From the NCBI GenBank assembly GCA_964624465.1, contig CAZUZD010000358.1, positions 1 to 6,026 on the forward strand: a stretch of 6,026 nt of DNA, read 5' to 3'. The notes beneath the pieces are model-generated. The model was not told the DNA's origin and made no database searches. It saw only the letters and a program-made list of their open reading frames with translations. Position numbers and translations under genes: made by a program. Source of the stretch: CAZUZD01 sp964624465 (GTDB lineage: Bacteria; Planctomycetota; Planctomycetia; Isosphaerales; Isosphaeraceae). Of the stretch, positions 1 to 5,701 are shown piece after piece. Every line of letters starts with the position of its first letter. Position 1 is the stretch's first letter.

Positions 1-4
1 GGCG

Positions 5-32
5 GGTGCACGGCCCGTTTCCCCCGTGCGCC
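5..32. repeat. Imperfect inverted repeat at the left edge
   Basis: GGTGCACGG (5-13) can pair with CCGTGCGCC (24-32) across an 11-nt loop, giving nine pairs including one T-G wobble. It could be the tail hairpin of a gene lying left of the window, but no T-run follows on either side, and chance pairing is common in DNA this GC-rich. Low confidence in any function. Confidence 0.25.
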
Positions 33-74
33 GGGCCGGGGCGAGACGGCCGCCGCCACGGCCCCGCCCCCGGC

Positions 75-94
75 CGAGCCGGGCGCCCGGCTCG
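75..94. repeat. 20-bp perfect palindrome upstream of DUF1501 gene
   Basis: CGAGCCGGGCGCCCGGCTCG reads the same on both strands. It lies about a dozen bases before the candidate -35 element of the plus-strand DUF1501 gene. It could be a dyad operator, or the stem of a terminator for a gene to the left, although no T-run follows. All ten half-site bases match, yet GC-rich DNA makes such palindromes far more likely by chance than in balanced DNA. The repeat is certain; its role is not. Confidence 0.4.
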
Positions 95-105
95 ACCAAC
101 CGGAC

Positions 106-134
106 CTGGCAAGCGGGCGGCCATCTGTTAAACT
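106..134 (+). promoter_or_regulatory. Candidate sigma70-like promoter for the plus-strand DUF1501 gene
   Basis: CTGGCA (106-111, 4 of 6 match to TTGACA) and TAAACT (129-134, 4 of 6 match to TATAAT) are separated by 17 bases. They sit in the only AT-rich patch (about 123-145) of the upstream region. Transcription would begin near 141, giving a leader of about 60 nt before the ATG at 204. This also argues against a TTG start at 144. Consensus matching only. Confidence 0.35.
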
Positions 135-203
135 TTTGGTGGATTGCCGGGACCAGCCACGCCGGCCGGTCGGATGGCGGGACGGGGTCGGGGAGCGAGT
201 CCG

Positions 204-1586
204 ATGACCAGCGCGCACGCCAGCGCCGAGAATCTGAGCCTGACCCGACGCGGCCTGATCCAGGCCGGCGGCTCGACGCTCGTGGGCCTGAGCCTGCCCG
301 GCCTCCTGGGCGCCCGACAGCTCCAGGCCGCGGTCCCGGTCGCCGGACCCCGGCGGGCCCGCTCGGTGATCGTGATCCTCCTGAGCGGCGGGCTCGGTCA
401 GCACGACTCCTTCGACATGAAGCCCGAGGCGCCGGACACGATCCGGGGTGAGTTCCAGCCGATCGCGACCAGCGTCCCCGGCCTCCAGATCTGCGAGCAC
501 CTGCCCCTGCTTGCCGCCAGGGCCGATCGATATGCGCTCGTGCGGACGATGGCGCACCCGGAGGGCAACCACCTGGTCGCCGTGCACCGGGTGCTCACCG
601 GCCACCCCTCGACCCCGCGCGGGGCGAACGACTTGGACCGGGTCGCCTCGCGGAACGATTACCCCTGCTTCGGCGCGGCGGTCGACTTCACCAGGCCGCG
701 CACCGACGGCATCCCCAACGCCGTGTCGCTGCCGCTGAAGCTCGTCGAGGGACCGCTGACCTGGCCCGGCCAGGACGCCGGGTTCCTCGGCCCCCGGCAC
801 GATCCCTGGCAGCTGCGGATCGACCCGAACCGTCCCGAGGCGGCCGACGACAGCCTGACCCTGCCCGACGGACTCGACCCGGCGCGGCTGCACCGCCGCA
901 AGCACCTGCTCCTTCAGTCGGCCCCATCCGTGGACGTGGACCCGTTCGCCGACCATCGCGAGGCGGCCCTGGCCATGCTCTCGGCTGGCACCGTGCAGGG
1001 GGCGCTCGACACCAGCCGCGAGGATCCGAGACTCCTCGACCGCTACGGCCGGCACCTCTTCGGCCGCTCGCTGCTGCTGGCGCGCCGGCTGGTCGAGGCC
1101 GGGGTGCCCGTGGTGCAGGCGTCGATGGGCATCGTGCAGTCGTGGGACACCCACGTCGCCAACTTCCCGCGACTGAAGGACCAGCTCCTGCCCCACCTGG
1201 ACCGCGCCGTCTCGGCGCTCCTGGACGACCTGGCGGTGCGCGGGCTGCTCGACGAGACCCTGGTCGTGATGCTCGGCGAGTTCGGCCGCACGCCCAAGAT
1301 CTCGGTGCTGAGCCCCGGCGACGTGCCGGGCCGCGATCACTGGCCGGCCGTCTTCCCCGCGCTCTTCGCGGGGGCGGGCGTGCAGGGCGGCCAGGTCATC
1401 GGCAAGTCCGACAAGCTCGGGGCCTATCCGGTCACCCGGGCCTTCGGGCCGCCCGACCTGGCGGCCACGATCTACGGCGCCCTGGGCGTGGACCCGGCGA
1501 CCGAGATCCGCGACCGCCTCAACCGTCCGTTGCAGCTCTGCAGCGGCCAGGTCATCGACCCGCTCTACACCGGCGCGGCCGTCTGA
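204..1586 (+). CDS. DUF1501 domain-containing protein, Tat-type exported (460 aa)
   Basis: Full-length DUF1501 (PF07394) protein, a family large in planctomycetes whose biochemical role is not settled. Its fold is related to the alkaline phosphatase/sulfatase superfamily. The N-terminus has a Tat-type signal: TRRGLIQ at residues 14-20, then a hydrophobic stretch through LSLPGLL (29-35). Family motifs follow in order: SGGLGQHDSFDMKP (61-74), RYGRHLFG (280-287), SWDTH (313-317), GEFGRTP (358-364) and GRDHWP (376-381). The Asp and His residues of the last three are plausible metal ligands, by inference. I chose ATG 204 because GGGGAG (190-195) is a ribosome binding site at 8-nt spacing; TTG 144 and ATG 174 are in frame but add a low-complexity Arg/Gly/Pro tail before the signal. 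The usual GGPSQ of the first motif reads GGLGQ here. The gene ends 4 bases from the stop of the opposing sialidase-like gene. It has no cytochrome-type (DUF1549/DUF1553) partner in view. Confidence 0.93.
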   Translation: MTSAHASAENLSLTRRGLIQAGGSTLVGLSLPGLLGARQLQAAVPVAGPRRARSVIVILLSGGLGQHDSFDMKPEAPDTIRGEFQPIATSVPGLQICEHLPLLAARADRYALVRTMAHPEGNHLVAVHRVLTGHPSTPRGANDLDRVASRNDYPCFGAAVDFTRPRTDGIPNAVSLPLKLVEGPLTWPGQDAGFLGPRHDPWQLRIDPNRPEAADDSLTLPDGLDPARLHRRKHLLLQSAPSVDVDPFADHREAALAMLSAGTVQGALDTSREDPRLLDRYGRHLFGRSLLLARRLVEAGVPVVQASMGIVQSWDTHVANFPRLKDQLLPHLDRAVSALLDDLAVRGLLDETLVVMLGEFGRTPKISVLSPGDVPGRDHWPAVFPALFAGAGVQGGQVIGKSDKLGAYPVTRAFGPPDLAATIYGALGVDPATEIRDRLNRPLQLCSGQVIDPLYTGAAV

Positions 1587-1590
1587 CGCC

Positions 1591-2736
1591 TCAGCGCGGC
1601 CCGGTCGCACCCGCTTTCGCCAGCGCATCCAGCTCGCCGAGAGTGAAGCGGACGCTCACGATGTACGGCGGCTCGCCCTTCGTCCAGTGGCCGTAGGTGG
1701 TCGTGACGAACGTGCCGTCGGGCAGGACCTCCACGCCCGGATACGCGCAGTCGAACGGGTCCTGGTTGTCCATCAGGCGCACGCGATACTGGCCTTCGCG
1801 GCCCGAGATGAGGTCGTCATACGTCCCGACCCATCCGACCCAGTCCCCCTTCGTCGGGGTCTCCAGCGTCGTGTCGCGGAATGAGAGGAACAGGCGGCCG
1901 TCCGGGGCGTAGCGGCCGACGTGCCGGTCGCCGGTGAGCGCGCCGGGCAGTTCGCGGGGCGCACTCCAGGTGACCCCCTCGTCGTCGGAGAGGATCAGGA
2001 ACGAGTTGCGCTTGCGGCGATTCTCCCGCAGGAGCACAGCGATCTGCTTGCCATCGGGGGAACGGATCAGCCCCGGCTCGCACAGGTCCGCATCGGGCCG
2101 CTCGGCGATGATGACCGGCTCGCCCCAGGTCCGACCGCCGTCGCGCGAGAGCGTCTTGTAGACCTTGAACGTCGAGCGCTTGCCGCCCCGGCGGAAGTAG
2201 CGGCCGTCGTCGTGGAACAGGGCCATCAGCGAGCCGTCGTGCAGCGTCGTGAGGCTCGCCATCGCGACGATTCCACCGAAGTCACCGATCGGCGCCAGCT
2301 CCGTCCAGGTGCCGCCGTCGTCGTCCGAGGAGGCCAGCCGGATCGGGTACATCCCGGAGAACAGCAGCAGCCGGCGGTGGCCCTGCGGGTCGACCACGCG
2401 GTACAGGGTCGGCGTTTCCAGCGACGTCGCCCAGGTCGCGGGCACCGGCAGCCGATCGGACCAGGTCCGACCCCCGTCGAGGCTCCGCTTGAACACGATC
2501 GGGCCCTTACCGTGCCCCTTGGGATAGACCGCCAGCAGGGTCCGGCCATCCTCCAGGAGCGCGGTCGTCGGGTGCCCGAGATACTGCCCCGGCTCGCGGT
2601 CGACGACCACCTGGCGATCCGTCTGGCCGGCCAGGTCCACCAGCGGGATCCGGTAGCCACGCTCCACCGGCGGCCCCTGCGATCGAGGCGCCACCGCTCC
2701 CAACAGGCTTGCGATCAGGCACAGGATCAGGCTCAT
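1591..2736 (-). CDS. Secreted sialidase-like protein with four Asp-boxes (BNR repeats), 381 aa
   Basis: A six-bladed beta-propeller of the sialidase/neuraminidase superfamily is expected, with hydrolysis of terminal sugars outside the cytoplasm as the family role. Four Asp-boxes of the form S-x-D-x-G-x-T-W are clear: residues 85-92, 137-144, 197-204 and 250-257. CEPGLIR (219-225), LLREN (235-239), SFRD (285-288) and YPGVEV (332-337) look like family strands carrying the acidic and arginine residues of the active site, but I cannot assign a full arginine triad. RIP at 29-31 precedes the first blade and may be chance. A hydrophobic N-terminus (about residues 3-16) acts as a Sec signal, although its first residues lack a basic charge. 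ATG 2736 is chosen for its excellent ribosome binding site; GTG 2745 in frame would add MSR but overlaps that site. True sialidase activity is unproven; the propeller fold is far more secure than the substrate. Confidence 0.88.
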   Translation of the reverse strand: MSLILCLIASLLGAVAPRSQGPPVERGYRIPLVDLAGQTDRQVVVDREPGQYLGHPTTALLEDGRTLLAVYPKGHGKGPIVFKRSLDGGRTWSDRLPVPATWATSLETPTLYRVVDPQGHRRLLLFSGMYPIRLASSDDDGGTWTELAPIGDFGGIVAMASLTTLHDGSLMALFHDDGRYFRRGGKRSTFKVYKTLSRDGGRTWGEPVIIAERPDADLCEPGLIRSPDGKQIAVLLRENRRKRNSFLILSDDEGVTWSAPRELPGALTGDRHVGRYAPDGRLFLSFRDTTLETPTKGDWVGWVGTYDDLISGREGQYRVRLMDNQDPFDCAYPGVEVLPDGTFVTTTYGHWTKGEPPYIVSVRFTLGELDALAKAGATGPR

Positions 2737-2741
2737 CCGAC

Positions 2742-2749
2742 TCACCTCC
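2742..2749 (-). promoter_or_regulatory. Strong Shine-Dalgarno of the sialidase-like gene
   Basis: On the minus strand this reads GGAGGTGA, a perfect 8-base complement to the 16S rRNA 3' end, 5 nt before ATG 2736. It fixes the start well downstream of the much longer open frame, which extends to 2910 with a low-complexity Arg/Pro/Gly tail. It is the strongest ribosome binding site in the window. Confidence 0.8.
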
Positions 2750-2867
2750 AGGACGTCATTCGGTCGCGCTGGCTCCCGTGACCTTCGGCCCGGGCGACAA
2801 CCGGCCTGCCACCCTAACCCACCGGGTCGGCCGCTGCGACCCGTTCGGGCCGCCGGCCGCCGCGACG

Positions 2868-2914
2868 GCGAAGGCCCCCGGGGTCTCCGAGGGGGAGAGC
2901 CGGGGGCCATTCGC
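2868..2914 (-). terminator. Long hairpin after the PEP-CTERM gene, probable terminator
   Basis: Plus-strand bases GCGAA (2868-2872) and GGCCCCCGG (2873-2881) pair with CCGGGGGCC (2900-2908) and TTCGC (2910-2914), with one bulged A at 2909. An inner stem TCTCC (2884-2888) with GGAGA (2894-2898) continues it, for 19 pairs in total. It begins 47 bases past the stop of the PEP-CTERM gene and well before the sialidase-like start, the place expected for a terminator separating the two. No T-run follows on the minus strand, so an intrinsic mechanism is uncertain; transcript end protection or an attenuating hairpin is possible. Confidence 0.55.
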
Positions 2915-2961
2915 TGAGATCGGATTCGTCGGCGCGGACCCGGCGAGCCGGGCCCGGAGCG

Positions 2962-3621
2962 TCAGGAGACGACGGTCTTGCTGCGGCGACGGCGAGCCAC
3001 CGTCAGGCAGGTGCCGATGCCGGCGGTGATGCCCAGCATCGAGATCGTCGCCGGCTCGGGCGTGACCAGGCGGACCGTGCCGTTGACCGTGACCTGGCTG
3101 AAGATCGGGTTCAGGGCGGGGTTGTTGCCGTAGACGTAGACCCGGAAGGTCGTGGGCACCGTCACGGCGAACAGGGGCGACAGGTCGGTCTGGTAGAGCG
3201 ATGTGGTCGGCCAGTTGGCCGTGATCGCGCCGGCGCCGATGTTGGAGGCGTACGCGTCGATGCTCGACCGGATCACGTAGTTGGCCGTGAACCCGGTGAT
3301 CTTGCCGGCCGTCAGGTCCAGGGTGGCATAGTCGATCTGGTAGCCGGCGGAGGGGCTGATCGTGAAGTCGAAATAGCTGTTGTTGCTGATCGCCAGGGCC
3401 GACGAGGTCGACGGCGTGTTGATGGCGAACGAGTTCGACACATTCCCCTGCGTCAGACCGGCGCCCAGGCCGATCGACGTCGGGGTCACGTTCGGGTCGC
3501 TGCCCGTCGGTGCCAGCGACTGACCAGCGAACTGGTAATCCACGATCACCGAGGCGTTGGCCCCGGCAGTCAGGCCGAGCACGGCGCACGTGGCGAGGGT
3601 CAGGCGACGCAGTACCTGCAT
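2962..3621 (-). CDS. PEP-CTERM sorting domain-containing surface protein (219 aa)
   Basis: Exported protein handled by the exosortase/PEP-CTERM system. The N-terminus is a Sec signal peptide: MQVLRRL, a hydrophobic core, and an A-N-A cleavage site at 21-23. The C-terminus has the full tripartite sorting signal: PEP at 188-190, a hydrophobic segment at about 193-208, then RRRR at 210-213. The body is rich in Ser, Thr, Asn and aromatic residues, with alternating strands such as YFDFTISP (83-90), VIRSSIDAY (116-124) and TFRVYVYG (158-165). This resembles a recurring beta-sandwich type found with PEP-CTERM tails in planctomycetes and cyanobacteria, of unknown function. ATG 3621 is preferred over the in-frame start at 3687 because it begins a canonical signal peptide and has GGGAG at 7-nt spacing. 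Exosortase is not encoded here. The first-choice role is a cell-surface or exopolymer-associated protein, by inference. Confidence 0.88.
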   Translation of the reverse strand: MQVLRRLTLATCAVLGLTAGANASVIVDYQFAGQSLAPTGSDPNVTPTSIGLGAGLTQGNVSNSFAINTPSTSSALAISNNSYFDFTISPSAGYQIDYATLDLTAGKITGFTANYVIRSSIDAYASNIGAGAITANWPTTSLYQTDLSPLFAVTVPTTFRVYVYGNNPALNPIFSQVTVNGTVRLVTPEPATISMLGITAGIGTCLTVARRRRSKTVVS

Positions 3622-3990
3622 GGCGGAACTCCCGGGAGGGATATCGGGAACGCCGGCCCGCACCAGGCGCAGCCAGCTCCAGAACACCAGTCACTCGATT
3701 GGGACTCTAATCGAACCAAACCGAACCCTGCAAGCGATTCCAGAACAAAAACCGACACAGGGTCCGCGTGAGGCCATCTATGTTGCGAAAAGGCAACCAA
3801 CGTAAAGATTAGGCCAGCTCGGGACCGGGGCAGGCGCCGGGATCGCGAGGGCCGGACGTGCCGGGGCTTGCCGCGCCGGGGGCGGGGGCGGCTCGGGGCG
3901 ATGACGGCGGGCTTCCGAGCCGCGCAGCAGAACGCCGACCTGGCCTGCCGGCCGGCGTGAGGGGCGGGCCCGGGTGCGGGGGCGAGTGCT
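3622..3990. other. Gene-free spacer between DUF1501 and PEP-CTERM genes
   Basis: I see no supportable gene here. The part next to the DUF1501 stop (about 3815-3990) is extremely GC-rich with short self-complementary stretches but no hairpin followed by T residues. Bases 3690-3810 are the most AT-rich in the window, with A-runs such as 3747-3751, and most likely hold the promoter of the PEP-CTERM gene. Open frames across it are continuations or shadows of neighbouring genes. Confidence 0.6.
3695..3714 (-). promoter_or_regulatory. Small inverted repeat over a possible -10 of the PEP-CTERM gene
   Basis: TCGATT (3695-3700) and AATCGA (3709-3714) form a 6-bp inverted repeat around 8 bases. On the minus strand TAGAGT (3709-3704) matches TATAAT at 4 of 6 positions; 18 bases upstream lies TTGCAG, a weak -35 with only 3 of 6 matches. 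A repressor site overlapping the promoter would fit, with a leader of about 75 nt. Both elements are short and chance is a fair explanation. Confidence 0.22.
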
Positions 3991-5448
3991 TTAGCCGAAC
4001 AGCTCGGTGACCGGCCGGGCGCCGTCGACGACCACGGGCACGGGTCGGCCCTGGGGATCGGGCACGGTCAGGTCCGGGTCGATGCCCAGGGCGTGGTAGA
4101 TCGTCGCGGCCAGCCGCTCGGGGGAGACCGGGTGGTCGAGCGGGTAGGCGGCGTCCTTGTCGGAGCGGCCGTGGGTCACGCCGCCGCGGATGCCGCCCCC
4201 GGCCAGGAGTGCGGGGAACAGGGTGCTCCAGTGATCGCGGCCCCAGCGGCCGTTGGCCTTCGGCGTCCGGCCCATCTCGCCGACGGCGACGACCAGGGTC
4301 TCGTCGAGCAGGCCCCGGGCGTGCAGGTCCTCGATCAGCGCCGAGCAGGCCTGATCGAAGCTGGGCATGAGGTGGTTGCGGACGTCGTCGCTGTGGATGT
4401 GCGAGTCCCAGCCGTAGCCGTCGCAGGCGTCGAAATGCACGGTCACGAACCGGACCCCGGCCTCGACGAGGCGGCGGGCCACCAGGGTGGACTGGCCGAA
4501 GAGGTGGCGGCCGTAGCGGTCGCGGACGTGCGGCGGCTCGCGGCGCACATCGAGGGCCCGGCCGGTCGTGGGGGCGGTCGCCAGCGCCAGGGCGCGGAGC
4601 CTGGCGGCGTCGAAGTCGCGGAGCCGGCGGTCGCCGTCGAGCGCCCGGCGCTGGGCGTCGAAGGTCTCGAGCAGGCTGGCGCGGCCGGTCATCCGGTCGA
4701 CCGTCAGCGCCGGGTCGGGGGCCAGCTCGGCCAGGGCGAAGGTGAGCTCGGCGTCGTCGCACGGGCGCTTGTACGGGTCATCCTTGAGGTCACGCTTGTC
4801 GACCCGGGTTGTCAGCGGGTTGAACCGGCGCCCGAGCCAGCCGGCGTGCTCGCCAGGTCGGAGGTACTGGCCGGCCTCCTGGAGCCGTCCCAGCGAGTTG
4901 GGCACCACCGCGTACCGCGGCAAGGGGGCCATCAGGCCGCCGGGCTCGCGCTGGCCGAGGTACTCGACGACCGAGCCCATCGACGGCCAGTCCTGCGGCG
5001 TCGGATTGAAACCACCACCGATCGGCACCTGCCAGACCTTGCCCGTCTGCATGTAGTGGGCGGCGCCGCTGTGGTCGTTGTACCGGTGCGTCATGGTCCG
5101 CACGACGGCGTACCGGTCGGAGATCCCGGCCAGTAGCGGCAGGCACTCGCTGATCCGCAGCCCCGGCGTCCGGCTCGCAATCGGCCGGAACGGGCCGCGG
5201 ATGGCCTCGGGGGCATCGGGCTTGAGGTCGAACGTCTCGAGCTGGCTGGGGCCGCCGAAGAGGTACAGGAAGATGACCGATTTCGCCCGCCCCGGCGTCG
5301 GCGAGGCGCCGGCCTGGGCCCGAGCGGCCTCGGCGTCGAGCAGCCCTGGCAGGCTCAACCCGAGCAGGCCAGCGCCGGCGGCGTCGAGCAGGGCGCGACG
5401 GCTCAGGCCGTTGCAGGCGGATCGGGGGCGGGCGTTGATCCGGAACAT
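3991..5448 (-). CDS. DUF1501 domain-containing protein, Tat-type exported (485 aa)
   Basis: Second complete DUF1501 (PF07394) protein. The Tat-type N-terminus is SRRALLDAAG (16-25) followed by LGLSLPGLL (29-37). Motifs in order: FGGPSQLETFDLKPDAP (64-80), RYGRHLFGQS (311-320), GWDSHIHSDD (346-355), GEMGRTP (390-396) and GRDHWS (403-408), then an ATIYHALGID segment (448-457). Two small departures: the first motif has E-T-F-D where D-T-F-D is usual, and GEFGRTP is GEMGRTP. It shares the overall plan and several stretches (RYGRHLFG, ARRLVEAGV, RGLLDETLVV) with the plus-strand DUF1501 protein, so the two are paralogues, but their central regions differ too much for a recent duplication. The start at ATG 5448 gives a Tat leader of normal length; its ribosome binding site (GAGAG, 9 nt upstream) is weak. 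The tRNA gene lies upstream on the same strand, 136 bases away. Catalytic role unknown. Confidence 0.93.
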   Translation of the reverse strand: MFRINARPRSACNGLSRRALLDAAGAGLLGLSLPGLLDAEAARAQAGASPTPGRAKSVIFLYLFGGPSQLETFDLKPDAPEAIRGPFRPIASRTPGLRISECLPLLAGISDRYAVVRTMTHRYNDHSGAAHYMQTGKVWQVPIGGGFNPTPQDWPSMGSVVEYLGQREPGGLMAPLPRYAVVPNSLGRLQEAGQYLRPGEHAGWLGRRFNPLTTRVDKRDLKDDPYKRPCDDAELTFALAELAPDPALTVDRMTGRASLLETFDAQRRALDGDRRLRDFDAARLRALALATAPTTGRALDVRREPPHVRDRYGRHLFGQSTLVARRLVEAGVRFVTVHFDACDGYGWDSHIHSDDVRNHLMPSFDQACSALIEDLHARGLLDETLVVAVGEMGRTPKANGRWGRDHWSTLFPALLAGGGIRGGVTHGRSDKDAAYPLDHPVSPERLAATIYHALGIDPDLTVPDPQGRPVPVVVDGARPVTELFG

Positions 5449-5584
5449 GGCGACAGACTCTCGACGGGAAACGCGTCTGGCGGGAGGAGGCGGTTCGCAG
5501 GATCGGGCAGAGCCAGCACGTCACGCTGAGCCTGGCGGAACTGCTCATTTTCCGCGGTTGCGAACACCTCGAACCGTGAAGAAG

Positions 5585-5658
5585 TGGCTCAGGTGGGACT
5601 CGAACCCACGCTTGACAGATTTTAAGTCTGCTGCCTCTGCCGATTGGGCTACTGAGCC
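5585..5658 (-). tRNA. tRNA-Leu (anticodon TAA) with a short, class I-like variable region
   Basis: A complete 74-nt cloverleaf is visible on the minus strand. The acceptor stem GGCTCAG/CTGAGCC is perfect (7 bp). The D-stem is 3 bp, GCC/GGC, with loop CAATCGGCAGA. The anticodon stem GCAGA/TCTGT carries loop CTTAAAA with anticodon TAA (plus bases 5622-5624). The T-arm is GTGGG-TTCGAGT-CCCAC, and the discriminator is A. CCA is not encoded; CTT follows. A 3-bp D-stem with a loop ending GGCAGA is the leucine (class II) pattern, close to E. coli tRNA-Leu(UAA) as I recall it. Yet the variable region is only CAAGC, where bacterial tRNA-Leu normally has a stem of ten or more bases. It decodes UUA, and UUG by wobble, if charged with leucine. 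It lies 43 bases after the stop of the partial DUF1501 gene and may share its transcript. A weak 7-bp hairpin (5555-5576) follows it. Confidence 0.88.
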
Positions 5659-5673
5659 AGAGAACGCGAGGGA

Positions 5674-5688
5674 CCCGGGCATCCCGGG
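5674..5688 (-). terminator. Short hairpin between partial DUF1501 gene and tRNA gene
   Basis: CCCGGG (5674-5679) and CCCGGG (5683-5688) flank CAT, so either strand can fold a 6-bp stem with a 3-nt loop, 13 bases beyond the DUF1501 stop. There is no T-run. It may be a weak terminator, an RNA-processing signal ahead of the tRNA, or chance in GC-rich DNA. Confidence 0.25.
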
Positions 5689-5701
5689 GCGGAATGGGAC
5701 C

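Noticed and set aside
26..451. Open frame at the left edge, plus strand
   Set aside because: Pro/Arg-rich product overlapping the DUF1501 gene in a different frame; no ribosome binding site or domain.
2742..2759. Five-codon open frame (MTSWR) ending inside the Shine-Dalgarno of the sialidase-like gene
   Set aside because: Its position would suit a leader peptide, but it has no ribosome binding site of its own and no regulatory codon pattern; chance is likely.
1921..2781. Plus-strand open frame (286 codons) opposite the sialidase-like gene
   Set aside because: Antisense shadow of a gene with four Asp-boxes; the product is low-complexity, rich in Arg, Gln and Pro, with no signal or domain.
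2756..3694. Minus-strand open frame overlapping the PEP-CTERM gene in another frame
   Set aside because: The product is Arg/Asp/His-rich and disordered, while the overlapping frame has a signal peptide and full PEP-CTERM tail.
3701..3717. Partial resemblance to the tRNA T-arm (GGGACTC then CGAACC), as from an integration scar
   Set aside because: Only two short blocks match, separated by extra bases, and no acceptor, anticodon arm or integrase is nearby.
4093..5136. Long plus-strand open frame (347 codons) opposite the minus-strand DUF1501 gene
   Set aside because: It is fully antisense to a secure family member, its product is rich in Val, Ala, Gly and Arg without a domain, and long antisense frames are expected in very GC-rich genes.
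5658..5659. Reading GCCA at the tRNA 3' side as an encoded CCA end
   Set aside because: Counting from the T-arm, these bases are the last acceptor bases plus the discriminator A, so CCA is not encoded.
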